Shown here one piece after another: positions 1 to 6,447 of a stretch of 27,472 bases of DNA; position 1 is the first letter of the stretch; each line of letters starts with the position of its first letter. The notes beneath the pieces were generated by a model. The model searched no databases. It saw nothing but the letters and a program-made list of their open reading frames with translations, and was not told the DNA's origin. The stretch is from positions 1 to 27,472 of IMG/VR virus record IMGVR_UViG_3300038682_000114; one strand, given 5' to 3'. The stretch is from a virus. A program made the translations under genes and the position numbers.

Positions 1-337
1 TCCCAGCGCTCAAAGCTATGCGTGGTCGTGCTATAACACATGTAGGAGTGTCCTTCAGCACCTTCTCAAATGCTTGTAAGGCCATAACATACCCGCCTGT
101 GGAATATATGTCTAGGATAACAACATCTTTCTCACTAGCTTCATCCACAGCTATGATGCCCTTGTGCATATCTTTCTTAACATCAAAATCACCTACAGGA
201 ACAATTATTAGTTTATCCGCTGTGCCAGGGACTGTTCTAGTTGTTGCTGATGCACTTCTATGTAAAATGGTTCCTATAAGAACCAAAAGCACTATAATTA
301 AAGCCACTGCGGCTCTATATTTATCTTGACTACTCAT
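1..337 (-). CDS. Membrane-anchored ClpP/SDH-class serine protease (3' end cut by window edge)
   Basis: Only the first 112 codons are in the window; no stop is reached. The start ATG at 337 has a strong site (AGGAGTAAGAAATG). Residues 11-25 form one hydrophobic segment (VALIIVLLVLIGTIL), so the protein is probably anchored with the rest outside or inside the membrane. From residue 43 it reads as a crotonase-fold, ClpP/SppA-class protease: a beta strand (VVILDIY), then STGGYV at 79-84 in the place of the ClpP oxyanion-hole NSPGG, then RIALSAG ending at 112, where Ser110 sits where the nucleophile of ClpP and SDH-type proteases is found. The His and Asp of the triad would lie beyond the edge. 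It follows two small membrane genes with ATGA overlaps, so the three are probably co-translated. Role is inferred: processing or quality control of membrane or envelope proteins, or a host-takeover function. Confidence 0.72.
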   Translation of the reverse strand, partial: MSSQDKYRAAVALIIVLLVLIGTILHRSASATTRTVPGTADKLIIVPVGDFDVKKDMHKGIIAVDEASEKDVVILDIYSTGGYVMALQAFEKVLKDTPTCVIARPRIALSAG

Positions 338-438
338 TTCTTACTCCTGGTTATATTATCTACAATAGCTCCTATAGAATAACCTAGAAGCACACCTACA
401 GTAGACACCACCACTGCGTATATTATAATCTCTATCAT
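334..438 (-). CDS. 34-residue single-pass membrane peptide
   Basis: A short reading frame starting MIEIIIYAVVVSTVGVLLGY and ending TRSKK. Residues 2-24 are one hydrophobic segment with a short basic tail, so it is likely a bitopic membrane peptide. Its start overlaps the stop of the upstream gene (ATGA at 438-435), and its stop overlaps the start of the downstream protease gene (ATGA at 337-334). Both overlaps argue for a real, translationally coupled gene. Its last codons also carry the ribosome-binding site of the protease gene. No family recognised; its position suggests a partner or regulator of one of the neighbouring membrane proteins, or a small holin-like peptide. Confidence 0.6.
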   Translation of the reverse strand: MIEIIIYAVVVSTVGVLLGYSIGAIVDNITRSKK

Positions 439-680
439 TTGTTTACTCTCTTATCAATAATTATCACTAAGAATACGCACCAAGGAACTAACGTTGCTAT
501 AAAAGCTCCTAAATTAAATATAATACATAAACTAACTAAAAGCAAGGTCTTTGATATAAAAAAGAGGAGAGGGTAATACACACTGTCCTGTGATAAATAC
601 CCTCTCCCCAACGCAACGTGACCGCCTACACTAATAATAGCTCCCAATATTCCTAAAACATTAGCTATTATTTCTATCAC
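435..680 (-). CDS. Three-helix membrane protein resembling the CBU_0592-like family
   Basis: I choose the GTG at 680 (MIEIIANVLG...) over an in-frame GTG at 692, because GGGAG lies at the right distance upstream and the start overlaps the previous stop (GTGA). The 81-residue product has three hydrophobic segments, about residues 3-21, 37-54 and 57-75. The layout (GILGA..., then LSQDSVYYPLLFFISKTLLL, then SLCIIFNLGAFIATLVPWCVF) matches what I know of CBU_0592-like/YgjV-type small membrane proteins, where a polar SxDSxxY stretch precedes the second helix and an FNL-F-W pattern the third. Function of that family is not established. In this phage it leads a three-gene membrane cassette with the 34-residue peptide and the membrane protease. 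A holin role is possible but not shown. Confidence 0.65.
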   Translation of the reverse strand: MIEIIANVLGILGAIISVGGHVALGRGYLSQDSVYYPLLFFISKTLLLVSLCIIFNLGAFIATLVPWCVFLVIIIDKRVNK

Positions 681-979
681 TCGTACTCCCACATTGGCAA
701 TACATCATTCACATTCATCATGGCTGTGTACTCTGTGTCAGCCTTTAATCTGTACAAGAAATCTCCATACTCCCACTTAATATCTTTCAGTAGCTGTTTT
801 CTGTAGTCTGAGTCCATCTTAGATGTGTCTGGTCCATCAAAGAAGTATGCACCTGTAAATACACTATATCTAAGCTCGAATGCTGTCTCTTCATTGTCGT
901 TGAGGAGCATATATATGTAAGGCTGTTTGTAATTCTCTCTACCAGCCGGGAAATAATCTACCATCCAAAATCTACTCAT
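677..979 (-). CDS. Hypothetical protein, 100 aa
   Basis: Start ATG with a strong site (AGGAGAATGATATG); the stop TGA overlaps the GTG start of the downstream membrane gene. The product is soluble and rich in aromatic and acidic residues (MSRFWMVDYFPAGRENYKQP at the start, MWEYE at the end). The N-terminal half has alternating hydrophobic residues suggesting beta strands (PYIYMLLNDNEETAFELRYS). I do not recognise a family. It belongs to the small-gene cluster beyond the lysis gene. Confidence 0.65.
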   Translation of the reverse strand: MSRFWMVDYFPAGRENYKQPYIYMLLNDNEETAFELRYSVFTGAYFFDGPDTSKMDSDYRKQLLKDIKWEYGDFLYRLKADTEYTAMMNVNDVLPMWEYE

Positions 980-988
980 ATCATTCTC

Positions 989-1234
989 CTACTTCTTACC
1001 TACAATCTTAGCACAGGTCTGAGGTAAATGCAAGGAAATATCAATAACTTGGGCGTCATCGTTCACCTTTGCTGCATGGTCATAGAGCATTTGTCGTTGA
1101 TCTGTGGTTAATAACCAATGATAGTGTATATCCTCTGCTAACAAATGCATACGTTCTATATCATGGTTGTCTTTTGGAATGCTCTCCATGATTTCAAATA
1201 TTTTCTTTTGGAAATCAATTACATTTTTCATCAT
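989..1234 (-). CDS. Hypothetical protein, 81 aa
   Basis: Starts MMKNVIDFQKKIFEIMES; either of two adjacent ATGs could serve. It overlaps the end of the upstream membrane gene by 20 bases, so translation may be coupled; no strong ribosome-binding site is visible. The product is mostly helical by composition, with no membrane segment, His-rich in the middle (RMHLLAEDIHYHWLL) and one Cys near the end. No family recognised. Confidence 0.6.
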   Translation of the reverse strand: MMKNVIDFQKKIFEIMESIPKDNHDIERMHLLAEDIHYHWLLTTDQRQMLYDHAAKVNDDAQVIDISLHLPQTCAKIVGKK

Positions 1235-1424
1235 CTAATGCTCTCATCATACCCATTACTAAAGAATGGAAGTTAATTATAAAGTATAGCAGGCCCCAAA
1301 AGGCAGCAGCTACAGCCATTATTAATACCAACATACCAAATAGTATGTAGAATAGGGCTTTTTTATAGTGTCCATTTGCGGTGACCTCCTGAATCGTACC
1401 AGGTGCAATAAATCTTTTTCTCAT
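1215..1424 (-). CDS. Small membrane protein, 69 aa, possible holin-type
   Basis: A basic N-terminus (MRKRF) is followed by about 20 polar residues, then a long hydrophobic stretch at residues 23-58 that could be one or two membrane helices (ALFYILFGMLVLIMAVAAAF, then GLLYFIINFHSLVMGMM), and a short acidic tail. The ATG at 1424 has no clear ribosome-binding site, although a consensus AGGAGG lies inside the gene near 1388-1393. It may be coupled to a short overlapping frame upstream (1494-1363). Size, hydrophobicity and location downstream of the endolysin would fit a holin, but nothing proves it. Confidence 0.5.
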   Translation of the reverse strand: MRKRFIAPGTIQEVTANGHYKKALFYILFGMLVLIMAVAAAFWGLLYFIINFHSLVMGMMRALDDEKCN

Positions 1425-1494
1425 TTATGCTGAGAGGTATGTTTAAAGCCCGTTTAGCCTTTATAATTAGAAGTGCAAATTTACAAAGTTTCAT
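1363..1494 (-). CDS. Possible 43-residue ORF, overlapping
   Basis: A frame starting MKLCKFALLIIKAKRALNIP and ending RKWTL lies just downstream of a strong promoter (1554-1527) and is the first ATG frame of reasonable size on that transcript. It overlaps the next membrane gene by 62 bases in another frame. Its ribosome-binding site is weak (GGTAGAG). It could be a real small basic protein, or a leader whose translation opens the downstream start. I cannot decide from sequence alone. Confidence 0.3.
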   Translation of the reverse strand: MKLCKFALLIIKAKRALNIPLSINEKKIYCTWYDSGGHRKWTL

Positions 1495-1526
1495 TACTCT
1501 ACCTACCATTTAATGTTTATACTTTA

Positions 1527-1554
1527 AGTATAGTTTATTTATGCTTGTTGTCAA
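1527..1554 (-). promoter_or_regulatory. Sigma70-type promoter
   Basis: Minus strand: TTGACA (1554-1549), 16-base spacer, TATACT (1532-1527). Transcription would start near 1520 and read into the small membrane and hypothetical genes to the left. The -35 lies inside the 3' end of the preceding small gene. The twelve bases TTGACAACAAGC are identical to those at the promoter at 2800-2772. Confidence 0.7.
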
Positions 1555-1720
1555 ATGATTCTGTGTTTAATTTTTTAACACAATAGTTAACTGGGTATAC
1601 ATTCAAACAGTGTGCATATGTAGTCACACACCTAGCTTTAACTTCTACTGGTTTAATCTCTACTTCATGTGTCTGGTTACATATAACTATGGCCAGGGAA
1701 ATAATTGTTGCGTTAATCAT
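1535..1720 (-). CDS. Small Cys-containing protein with hydrophobic N-terminus, 61 aa
   Basis: Start ATG has a strong site (AAGAGGTAATAGATATG), which overlaps the last codons of the upstream gene. The product begins MINATIISLAIVICNQTHEV, a short hydrophobic segment that may be a weak signal peptide or anchor. Four cysteines follow, at about positions 14, 31, 38 and 47, so a disulfide-bonded exported peptide is conceivable. The first cysteine is preceded by AIVI, a poor lipobox, so I do not call a lipoprotein. No family recognised. Confidence 0.55.
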   Translation of the reverse strand: MINATIISLAIVICNQTHEVEIKPVEVKARCVTTYAHCLNVYPVNYCVKKLNTESFDNKHK

Positions 1721-1725
1721 ATCTA

Positions 1726-1962
1726 TTACCTCTTAAGTACTATTGTTGCGTTATCGATTTCATTGTTTGATTCATATACCATCCAGCTTGTATTGCGTGG
1801 TAGTTTTCTAGTGTCAATAGCATATATACTATCCGAACTTCTTTTAAACTGGTTCTCGACAGCAATTCTATTCACATGGCTCTTAGCCCCTTCTATTGTG
1901 TCGAAAGCACCTACAATATATCTCTCCATGTGCGATTCGTATATTACTATAAATCTATTCAC
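1726..1962 (-). CDS. Hypothetical protein, 78 aa
   Basis: Starts with GTG at 1962, supported by ACGAGG seven bases upstream. The product MNRFIVIYESHMERYIVGAF... has a compact alpha/beta pattern: two beta strands, a helix (DTIEGAKSHVNRIAVENQFK), then SIYAIDTRKLP and a C-terminal strand. This resembles small single-domain phage proteins, but no family is recognised. It is the first gene after a terminator and has its own promoter at 2021-1993. Confidence 0.6.
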   Translation of the reverse strand: MNRFIVIYESHMERYIVGAFDTIEGAKSHVNRIAVENQFKRSSDSIYAIDTRKLPRNTSWMVYESNNEIDNATIVLKR

Positions 1963-1992
1963 TAGTAAACCTCGTTAGTTCAACATAACCTA

Positions 1993-2021
1993 AGTATAGC
2001 ACTTTACTTGATAGAAGGCAA
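1993..2021 (-). promoter_or_regulatory. Sigma70-type promoter, moderate -35
   Basis: Minus strand: TTGCCT (2021-2016), 17-base spacer, TATACT (1998-1993). It sits directly after the terminator at 2048-2023 and about 30 bases before the GTG of the 78-residue gene, so it would restart transcription of the left-end small genes. Confidence 0.55.
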
Positions 2022-2022
2022 T

Positions 2023-2048
2023 AAAAAAGAGGGCATATAGCCCCCTTT
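2023..2048 (-). terminator. Rho-independent terminator
   Basis: On the minus strand a 9-bp stem (AAAGGGGGC / GCCCTCTTT, one G-T wobble) with a five-base loop is followed by a run of T. It ends transcription of the 154-residue gene. On the plus strand there is no T run after the hairpin, so it is oriented leftward. Confidence 0.8.
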
Positions 2049-2092
2049 ATGGTGTAAGTTATTGATTTGTATAGTATTATTTTACTTGATGG

Positions 2093-2557
2093 TTACTTTC
2101 TAAATTGCTTCAATGCTTCCTCTGAATACCTATGTGGGTTCTTCTCCCACCAGTGTTTGTCGTATGCGTGATAGTAGTTATTATGCGTGTAGCATGATGA
2201 TGAATAGGTTCTCCACTCCTCTTTAGGTAGGTCTATCCTCTCGAACATAGGCCAAGAGTCTGAGTTCTCGTTGAACACATATTTATGTTTAATAGTTTTC
2301 GTATATGTGAACTCCTGTACATCATGGTAAGCTGCCCATGTCCAATCATCCACTTCCCAAGCGAGCATCCTACGTGAACGGCTATACACCGCAGCTAAAG
2401 CTGATGAAGTAATGGGTATGTCACGAATCATAGCTTTTTCTGTTGCACGTTTAATAGCTTTTCGTGCTCTTCTAGCTGAATATCGCTTCATCCAGGTCTT
2501 ACAGGACCTAGACCCGGCCTTACACTTACTTATTCCTCGTTTGTAACTCCTACTCAT
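2093..2557 (-). CDS. Basic hypothetical protein, 154 aa
   Basis: Start ATG has a strong site (AGGAGTAAGAAATG) and overlaps the stop of a 49-residue gene (ATGA). The first 45 residues are very basic and contain three cysteines (MSRSYKRGISKCKAGSRSCK, then RRARKAIKR), which suggests nucleic-acid contact. The second half is rich in Trp, Tyr and His (DDWTWAAYHD, CYTHNNYYHAYDKHWW). No family recognised. It is closed by the terminator at 2048-2023. Confidence 0.6.
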   Translation of the reverse strand: MSRSYKRGISKCKAGSRSCKTWMKRYSARRARKAIKRATEKAMIRDIPITSSALAAVYSRSRRMLAWEVDDWTWAAYHDVQEFTYTKTIKHKYVFNENSDSWPMFERIDLPKEEWRTYSSSCYTHNNYYHAYDKHWWEKNPHRYSEEALKQFRK

Positions 2558-2703
2558 TTCTTACTCCTTATTATAGAAATGGAGCATCCTTGATAATAGT
2601 ACCAACCTGGGCGCTGTTTATCTGCCCATTTCTTAAACTCTCTCATAGCCTCATGGTCCTTAACCAGGGCGTTGTATAGTTCTTTTTCAATTACAATTGT
2701 CAT
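2554..2703 (-). CDS. 49-residue hypothetical protein
   Basis: A short frame beginning MTIVIEKELYNALVKDHEAM and ending SIIRSKK. The start is supported by GAGGG eight bases upstream (GAGGGACAATATG), and the stop overlaps the next start as ATGA. The middle reads as a helix with charged repeats (REFKKWADKQRPGWYYY). It is the first gene after the promoter/terminator pair at 2800-2721, so its transcription depends on read-through. No family recognised. Confidence 0.6.
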   Translation of the reverse strand: MTIVIEKELYNALVKDHEAMREFKKWADKQRPGWYYYQGCSISIIRSKK

Positions 2704-2720
2704 ATTGTCCCTCTAAAATA

Positions 2721-2745
2721 AAAAAGGCAGGGTTTTATCCCTGCC
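2721..2745 (-). terminator. Rho-independent terminator just after a strong promoter
   Basis: Minus strand: a perfect 7-bp GC-rich stem (GGCAGGG / CCCTGCC, 2745-2726) with a six-base loop and five T's immediately after, continuing AT-rich. It ends the tail/lysis operon. It also lies only about 20-45 bases downstream of the start expected from the promoter at 2800-2772. Confidence 0.9.
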
Positions 2746-2771
2746 AAAACACTTTCCTGTGATATACTTAC

Positions 2772-2800
2772 AGTATACTACACATCTAGCTTGTTGTCAA
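2772..2800 (-). promoter_or_regulatory. Strong sigma70-type promoter
   Basis: Minus strand: TTGACA (2800-2795), exact 17-base spacer, TATACT (2777-2772); eleven of twelve consensus bases. It lies in the last codons of the 104-residue gene. The transcript would begin near 2765 and meet the terminator at 2745-2721 at once, so it needs read-through or antitermination to express the genes to the left. Confidence 0.75.
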
Positions 2801-3092
2801 TAGCAACTAGTATCCTTTGTAACACATCACGCCTAGATGATAGAGAGTTTAACTGATCTTGAATCACTTTTAACTCACGTCTAGTAGCCTCTGGGTTATC
2901 TATATCTACCATAGACGTAGATTTAAGGCTCACCCCTGCTATTTCTTCTAAAACACCTACTAACCCCTGTAAATTAGGATTAGTGCTCGCTGTAGTACTT
3001 ATTTGACGCCCTATAACACTTAAGGTATCTGTGATATCCGAGTTACCTGTTACGTATTTACCGAGCACTCTTGCTAATAGATTCTTAATCAT
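2778..3092 (-). CDS. Hypothetical protein with C-terminal coiled coil, 104 aa
   Basis: Start ATG with AGAGGAAAATACA upstream. It begins MIKNLLARVLGKYVTGNSDI, an amphipathic or weakly hydrophobic N-terminus, then Ser/Thr-rich residues. Residues 68-104 have heptad spacing and high charge (ATRRELKVIQDQLNSLSSRR...), consistent with a coiled coil. It directly follows the endolysin gene, and its end contains the promoter at 2800-2772. A role as a lysis accessory protein or minor virion protein is possible but not shown. Confidence 0.6.
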   Translation of the reverse strand: MIKNLLARVLGKYVTGNSDITDTLSVIGRQISTTASTNPNLQGLVGVLEEIAGVSLKSTSMVDIDNPEATRRELKVIQDQLNSLSSRRDVLQRILVAIDNKLDV

Positions 3093-3104
3093 TGTATTTT
3101 CCTC

Positions 3105-3674
3105 TTAAATTGTTGCTGATTTATCCAGCACTTTCTCAAATTTACGTGCATACTTGGCTAGTAATGACGCTTTATCCAGTATGTTGACAGTTCTACGAGC
3201 TGTATAGTAGTCTTTCTTATGGTCGTTTATATAGTGAGCTAACCCATGTTTACGACCATTATAAGTACCATTAAGCATCCCATCCACTAACACAATGTAC
3301 GCAATGTCAGGACGGAGAGCTAAATCAGGACTCTTCACTAGGTCATGGCCTACAACCTTGCTCATAGACTCGTAGTTATACTTCCAAGTAAGCTGTACAT
3401 AGCCCCTACCATAGTATGTATGGCCATACGGGCCTACTGGGCGTCCGTACTTACGTCTTCTACCCCTACCATACTCCCGCAATGGTCTGTACGTGTGAGC
3501 AGTCTCATGTTTGACCGTAGATAATATGTACGCCAACTGAGGTATTGTCATTGTGTACTTAGTATCTGCCTCTACGGCGTCAAGTAAAGCATTAAGGTAG
3601 TCTACCTGTGTCTGCCTTAAGCTGCCGAACTGATTTCTATACTCTTTATAAAATTTTTCTCTATTTATCTTCAT
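3105..3674 (-). CDS. Endolysin, GH19 chitinase/lysozyme-like
   Basis: I place the start at ATG 3674 (MKINREKFYK...), which shares one base with the stop of the tail gene (TAATG) and has GGAGG upstream; a TTG 18 bases earlier is in frame but less likely. The 189-residue enzyme should cleave the glycan strands of peptidoglycan at the end of infection. The family signature is clear: KHETAHTYRPLREYG with candidate catalytic Glu57 and Glu67, then YYGRGYVQLTWKYNYE, the conserved substrate-cleft segment of GH19 phage endolysins. There is no signal peptide or membrane segment, so it should depend on a holin for release. A basic loop (GRGRRRKYGRP) lies between the two motifs. Confidence 0.88.
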   Translation of the reverse strand: MKINREKFYKEYRNQFGSLRQTQVDYLNALLDAVEADTKYTMTIPQLAYILSTVKHETAHTYRPLREYGRGRRRKYGRPVGPYGHTYYGRGYVQLTWKYNYESMSKVVGHDLVKSPDLALRPDIAYIVLVDGMLNGTYNGRKHGLAHYINDHKKDYYTARRTVNILDKASLLAKYARKFEKVLDKSATI

Positions 3675-4717
3675 TAAAATATTTCCCTCCAACCGTGAGT
3701 AACTATAGAGGCAGTAACATCTGCGTCACTAACGCTTAGTCTATATCTAATCTGACTAGAAGTATTTGTTAAGATACTTAAATTAGTACTTACTGCCGCA
3801 CCTACTCCACCATTGGCATTAACAAAAGTGTGGTGCAGTGTTGCACTTGGAGTGGTATCTGTAGCAGATACTGGGGTAACCAGACCATAACCTGCCGTAG
3901 TCGCTGTGTCATCTGAGTGAGTGAAGGTAATGTCAGCTTCCGATACAACACCAGTTGGTGTAGTTAGAGCATCTGTTACGGCAGATGTTCCGGGGTTAGC
4001 ATTAGCCTCGTCACTTACTGGTATAGACCAGGTAAACTTGTCACCTTGTTGTATAAATTGTAGTATATTAGATGAACCATCTGTCAATACAGAACCTATA
4101 CGTCTATAGTAAGTATAGCCACTGTCAGTTAATAAGTTAGCAGCAGTAACACTAGTATCAAACCCGGCATCTACAGTCCCGTCAGACGCTCTGATTAGGT
4201 GTATATGGTACCAAGTACTTGTTGATAGTGATGCGCCAGAAGCCCTACCACCCGCGTCATCTCCTACTGCCCAGGTAGCATCTAGCTGTTTTGTTATGGC
4301 AGTGCCTAGATTCATAATGACAACATTAGTAGAATCCATCGCTACACCTGTACTAATTAGAATATCATGGTCTGTATCTGTATCGTTAGATAGAGTCAAA
4401 CCGTGTTTATACCCGTTAATATCAGAAATTGGGCTTGATATGCCCTGTAAGTCATCTATAGTCTGTAATGTAACGTCGTCTGAGGTTTTTATAATAAACC
4501 TATATTCTTCTCCTCCAAGCAGCCAGATAGCGCCACTAGGTGGCCTACCATCACTGTCTAGGACTATTGGGTTAGCATGTGCGGTAACCTGCCCTTGGTC
4601 TTGATAAGTAGCTTTATTAGTGGATGTGCCTGTAATGTAGGTATATATCTTACCTCCATTTAGTACATCTCCGCTATCATCAAAGAACTGTATAACTGGG
4701 TAATATCTTAAAGCCAT
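3674..4717 (-). CDS. Tail fibre or tailspike protein
   Basis: The 347-residue product starts MALRYYPVIQFFDDSGDVLN and continues GGKIYTYITGTSTNKATYQD, then ANPIVLDSDGRP. This is the particle-binding N-terminal domain found at the head of many podovirus tailspikes and fibres. The remainder is Ser/Thr/Asp/Gly-rich beta structure with no obvious hydrolase motif; it ends with a compact strand-rich segment (IRYRLSVSDADVTASIV). It sits after the ejection proteins and before the endolysin, the same relative place as gene 9 of P22. The start overlaps the upstream stop (TAATG). The receptor or any polysaccharide-cleaving activity cannot be read from the sequence. Confidence 0.75.
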   Translation of the reverse strand: MALRYYPVIQFFDDSGDVLNGGKIYTYITGTSTNKATYQDQGQVTAHANPIVLDSDGRPPSGAIWLLGGEEYRFIIKTSDDVTLQTIDDLQGISSPISDINGYKHGLTLSNDTDTDHDILISTGVAMDSTNVVIMNLGTAITKQLDATWAVGDDAGGRASGASLSTSTWYHIHLIRASDGTVDAGFDTSVTAANLLTDSGYTYYRRIGSVLTDGSSNILQFIQQGDKFTWSIPVSDEANANPGTSAVTDALTTPTGVVSEADITFTHSDDTATTAGYGLVTPVSATDTTPSATLHHTFVNANGGVGAAVSTNLSILTNTSSQIRYRLSVSDADVTASIVTHGWREIF

Positions 4718-6444
4718 TATCGTTGTTCCTCTGTATTTTGTGACTCATGGGCAATTGCTTCCAGGATTTGAAGTCCAAGCCTAATGTTAGGCTCTGATGC
4801 AAACTTACGTGTGGCTGCCCCTATCACAGGGTTTTTAATTATTGTTGAGAGGGCGAATGCACCTACTCCCATAGTTGCTAGCGTAGCCCCTGCGGGGATA
4901 CCTGCTGCCATTCCAAGACCTACAGCACCAGCGCCTGATGCTACGTTCCCAACAGAGGGCATATTCCCTCTCTTCTTAAGGGTTTCAGCTGCTACTTTGT
5001 TGCTATTAACAAGCTTAGCCCACCCTTTTACTTCCTCAGTAAACTCTTTACGCAAAGCAGCTGGTACCTGCTTCCCATCCTCTTTAACATAATTTAGAAG
5101 CTTATTCCTAACAGCCATTACGTCATCCAATTTATCAGCTCCCTCATCGCCTAGCTCTGAGAGTATCTTGTTAGTATCTTTGGCTAAGAGGTTCTTCTGG
5201 TATACATAGTTAGCGGCTCTGAACTCCCCGCTTTTGCCCGCCGCCTTGGCTGTATCTTCTAGTGCCTCACTGAATGCCTTTTTTAGAGCATTTTGAACTT
5301 TCTTTGTAGCTTTATCACCAAGTTGAGTACCGGTCTTACCAAACATCTTGCCGTAGAGGGAACTTCTCATCTCATGCAGCCCTTCCATAGATAGATTGCC
5401 CTTCAGTGAATTTAGACCATCTTGATACCCATTGATTAAATCATCCGCGTACTTACCGCTCATCGTCTGACGTACTTTATCTATCTTATTTTGGAGGATA
5501 TTAGTTACCTTTTTGGACACAACTACAGGTCTACCTGTCATAGCGTCATTAAGGTCTTTCCACACCCGCTTACTAACAGCAGACGTAGATTCACCATTCA
5601 TATAACCATGCTTCTTAAGTAAGTCCTTACCTTTAGAGGCAATATCATTACCAATCTTAGTCATCTTTCCTTTAATGCCCACAAGAGGGATACGAGCAAG
5701 TGTTCTTTTAACGGCATCGGAGTTAGCTAACGAAGATACTGCCTTACCTGCAGTTCTAAAAGCTAATGGAATCCAGGCACCTGTCACCATGTCTTCTGCG
5801 ATATCTCCCTCACCTCGGACAGCCGTACCGGCTCCCATGGCTACGGAGCCTGCGAACATCTCACTAAATAATGAGGCCCCTTTCTGAATTGCTTCAGGTA
5901 GATGACCTACAGCCTTAGTTCCTAGTTTAGATGCTCCCCCACCTACGCCTAGAGCAGCTGCCATCGGGAGAGCCTCACGCCCTACAGCCATTCCTACTTG
6001 CGTAGCCTCTGGATTATCTTGAGGCATATCTAGTTGTTGGAATTGCTTTCCCATCCGTTCATTCTGCTGAGCTAACTGAACATTAGCTTCCTCATTGCCA
6101 GGCACTAAATTGTTTATATTCTGTTTGACTTTATTAACGCCTTGGGCTAGGCCAACACCTGCACCACCTAGGAAGCTAGATACTTGCCCTCTAATTTTCT
6201 TAGACGCGTCCCTAATAGCCATATCATCTTCGGACGGGGCCTGTATAACATTGCCCTGAGCATCTACATCCTGTTGAGGGACCATAGAGCCAAGCATGTC
6301 TACGGTACGTTGTTTGACTGCTTCTGGGTCGGCGCCTGCTTGTATAGCTTTCTGTCCTTCAGCCTCTAAGTATCTCTGAGTGACGGCCATCTTGTCCGCC
6401 CCCGCATCGATTGCCGCTTGGGCATCTTCTGGTAAATTAATCAT
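4717..6444 (-). CDS. Internal virion / DNA ejection protein (P22 gp16-like position)
   Basis: A 575-residue protein with mostly helical, Ala-, Lys- and Glu-rich sequence and two weakly hydrophobic Gly/Ala-rich stretches, near residues 150-205 (AVGREALPMAAALGVGGGAS) and 500-540 (SVGNVASGAGAVGLGMAAGI). These could insert in or cross a membrane. No lytic transglycosylase motif is visible. It begins MINLPEDAQAAIDAGADK, and a related stretch recurs near residue 32 (KAIQAGADPEAVK). It is the last of three ejection-type genes lying between the tail fibre genes and the tailspike, and its length is close to that of P22 gp16. Assignment rests on position and composition, not on a family motif. Confidence 0.6.
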   Translation of the reverse strand: MINLPEDAQAAIDAGADKMAVTQRYLEAEGQKAIQAGADPEAVKQRTVDMLGSMVPQQDVDAQGNVIQAPSEDDMAIRDASKKIRGQVSSFLGGAGVGLAQGVNKVKQNINNLVPGNEEANVQLAQQNERMGKQFQQLDMPQDNPEATQVGMAVGREALPMAAALGVGGGASKLGTKAVGHLPEAIQKGASLFSEMFAGSVAMGAGTAVRGEGDIAEDMVTGAWIPLAFRTAGKAVSSLANSDAVKRTLARIPLVGIKGKMTKIGNDIASKGKDLLKKHGYMNGESTSAVSKRVWKDLNDAMTGRPVVVSKKVTNILQNKIDKVRQTMSGKYADDLINGYQDGLNSLKGNLSMEGLHEMRSSLYGKMFGKTGTQLGDKATKKVQNALKKAFSEALEDTAKAAGKSGEFRAANYVYQKNLLAKDTNKILSELGDEGADKLDDVMAVRNKLLNYVKEDGKQVPAALRKEFTEEVKGWAKLVNSNKVAAETLKKRGNMPSVGNVASGAGAVGLGMAAGIPAGATLATMGVGAFALSTIIKNPVIGAATRKFASEPNIRLGLQILEAIAHESQNTEEQR

Positions 6445-6447
6445 ATA

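Noticed and set aside
3675-3692. TTG start of the endolysin six codons upstream
   Set aside because: The TTG lies on the Shine-Dalgarno sequence that serves ATG 3674, and the ATG has the one-base TAATG overlap seen at many junctions here.
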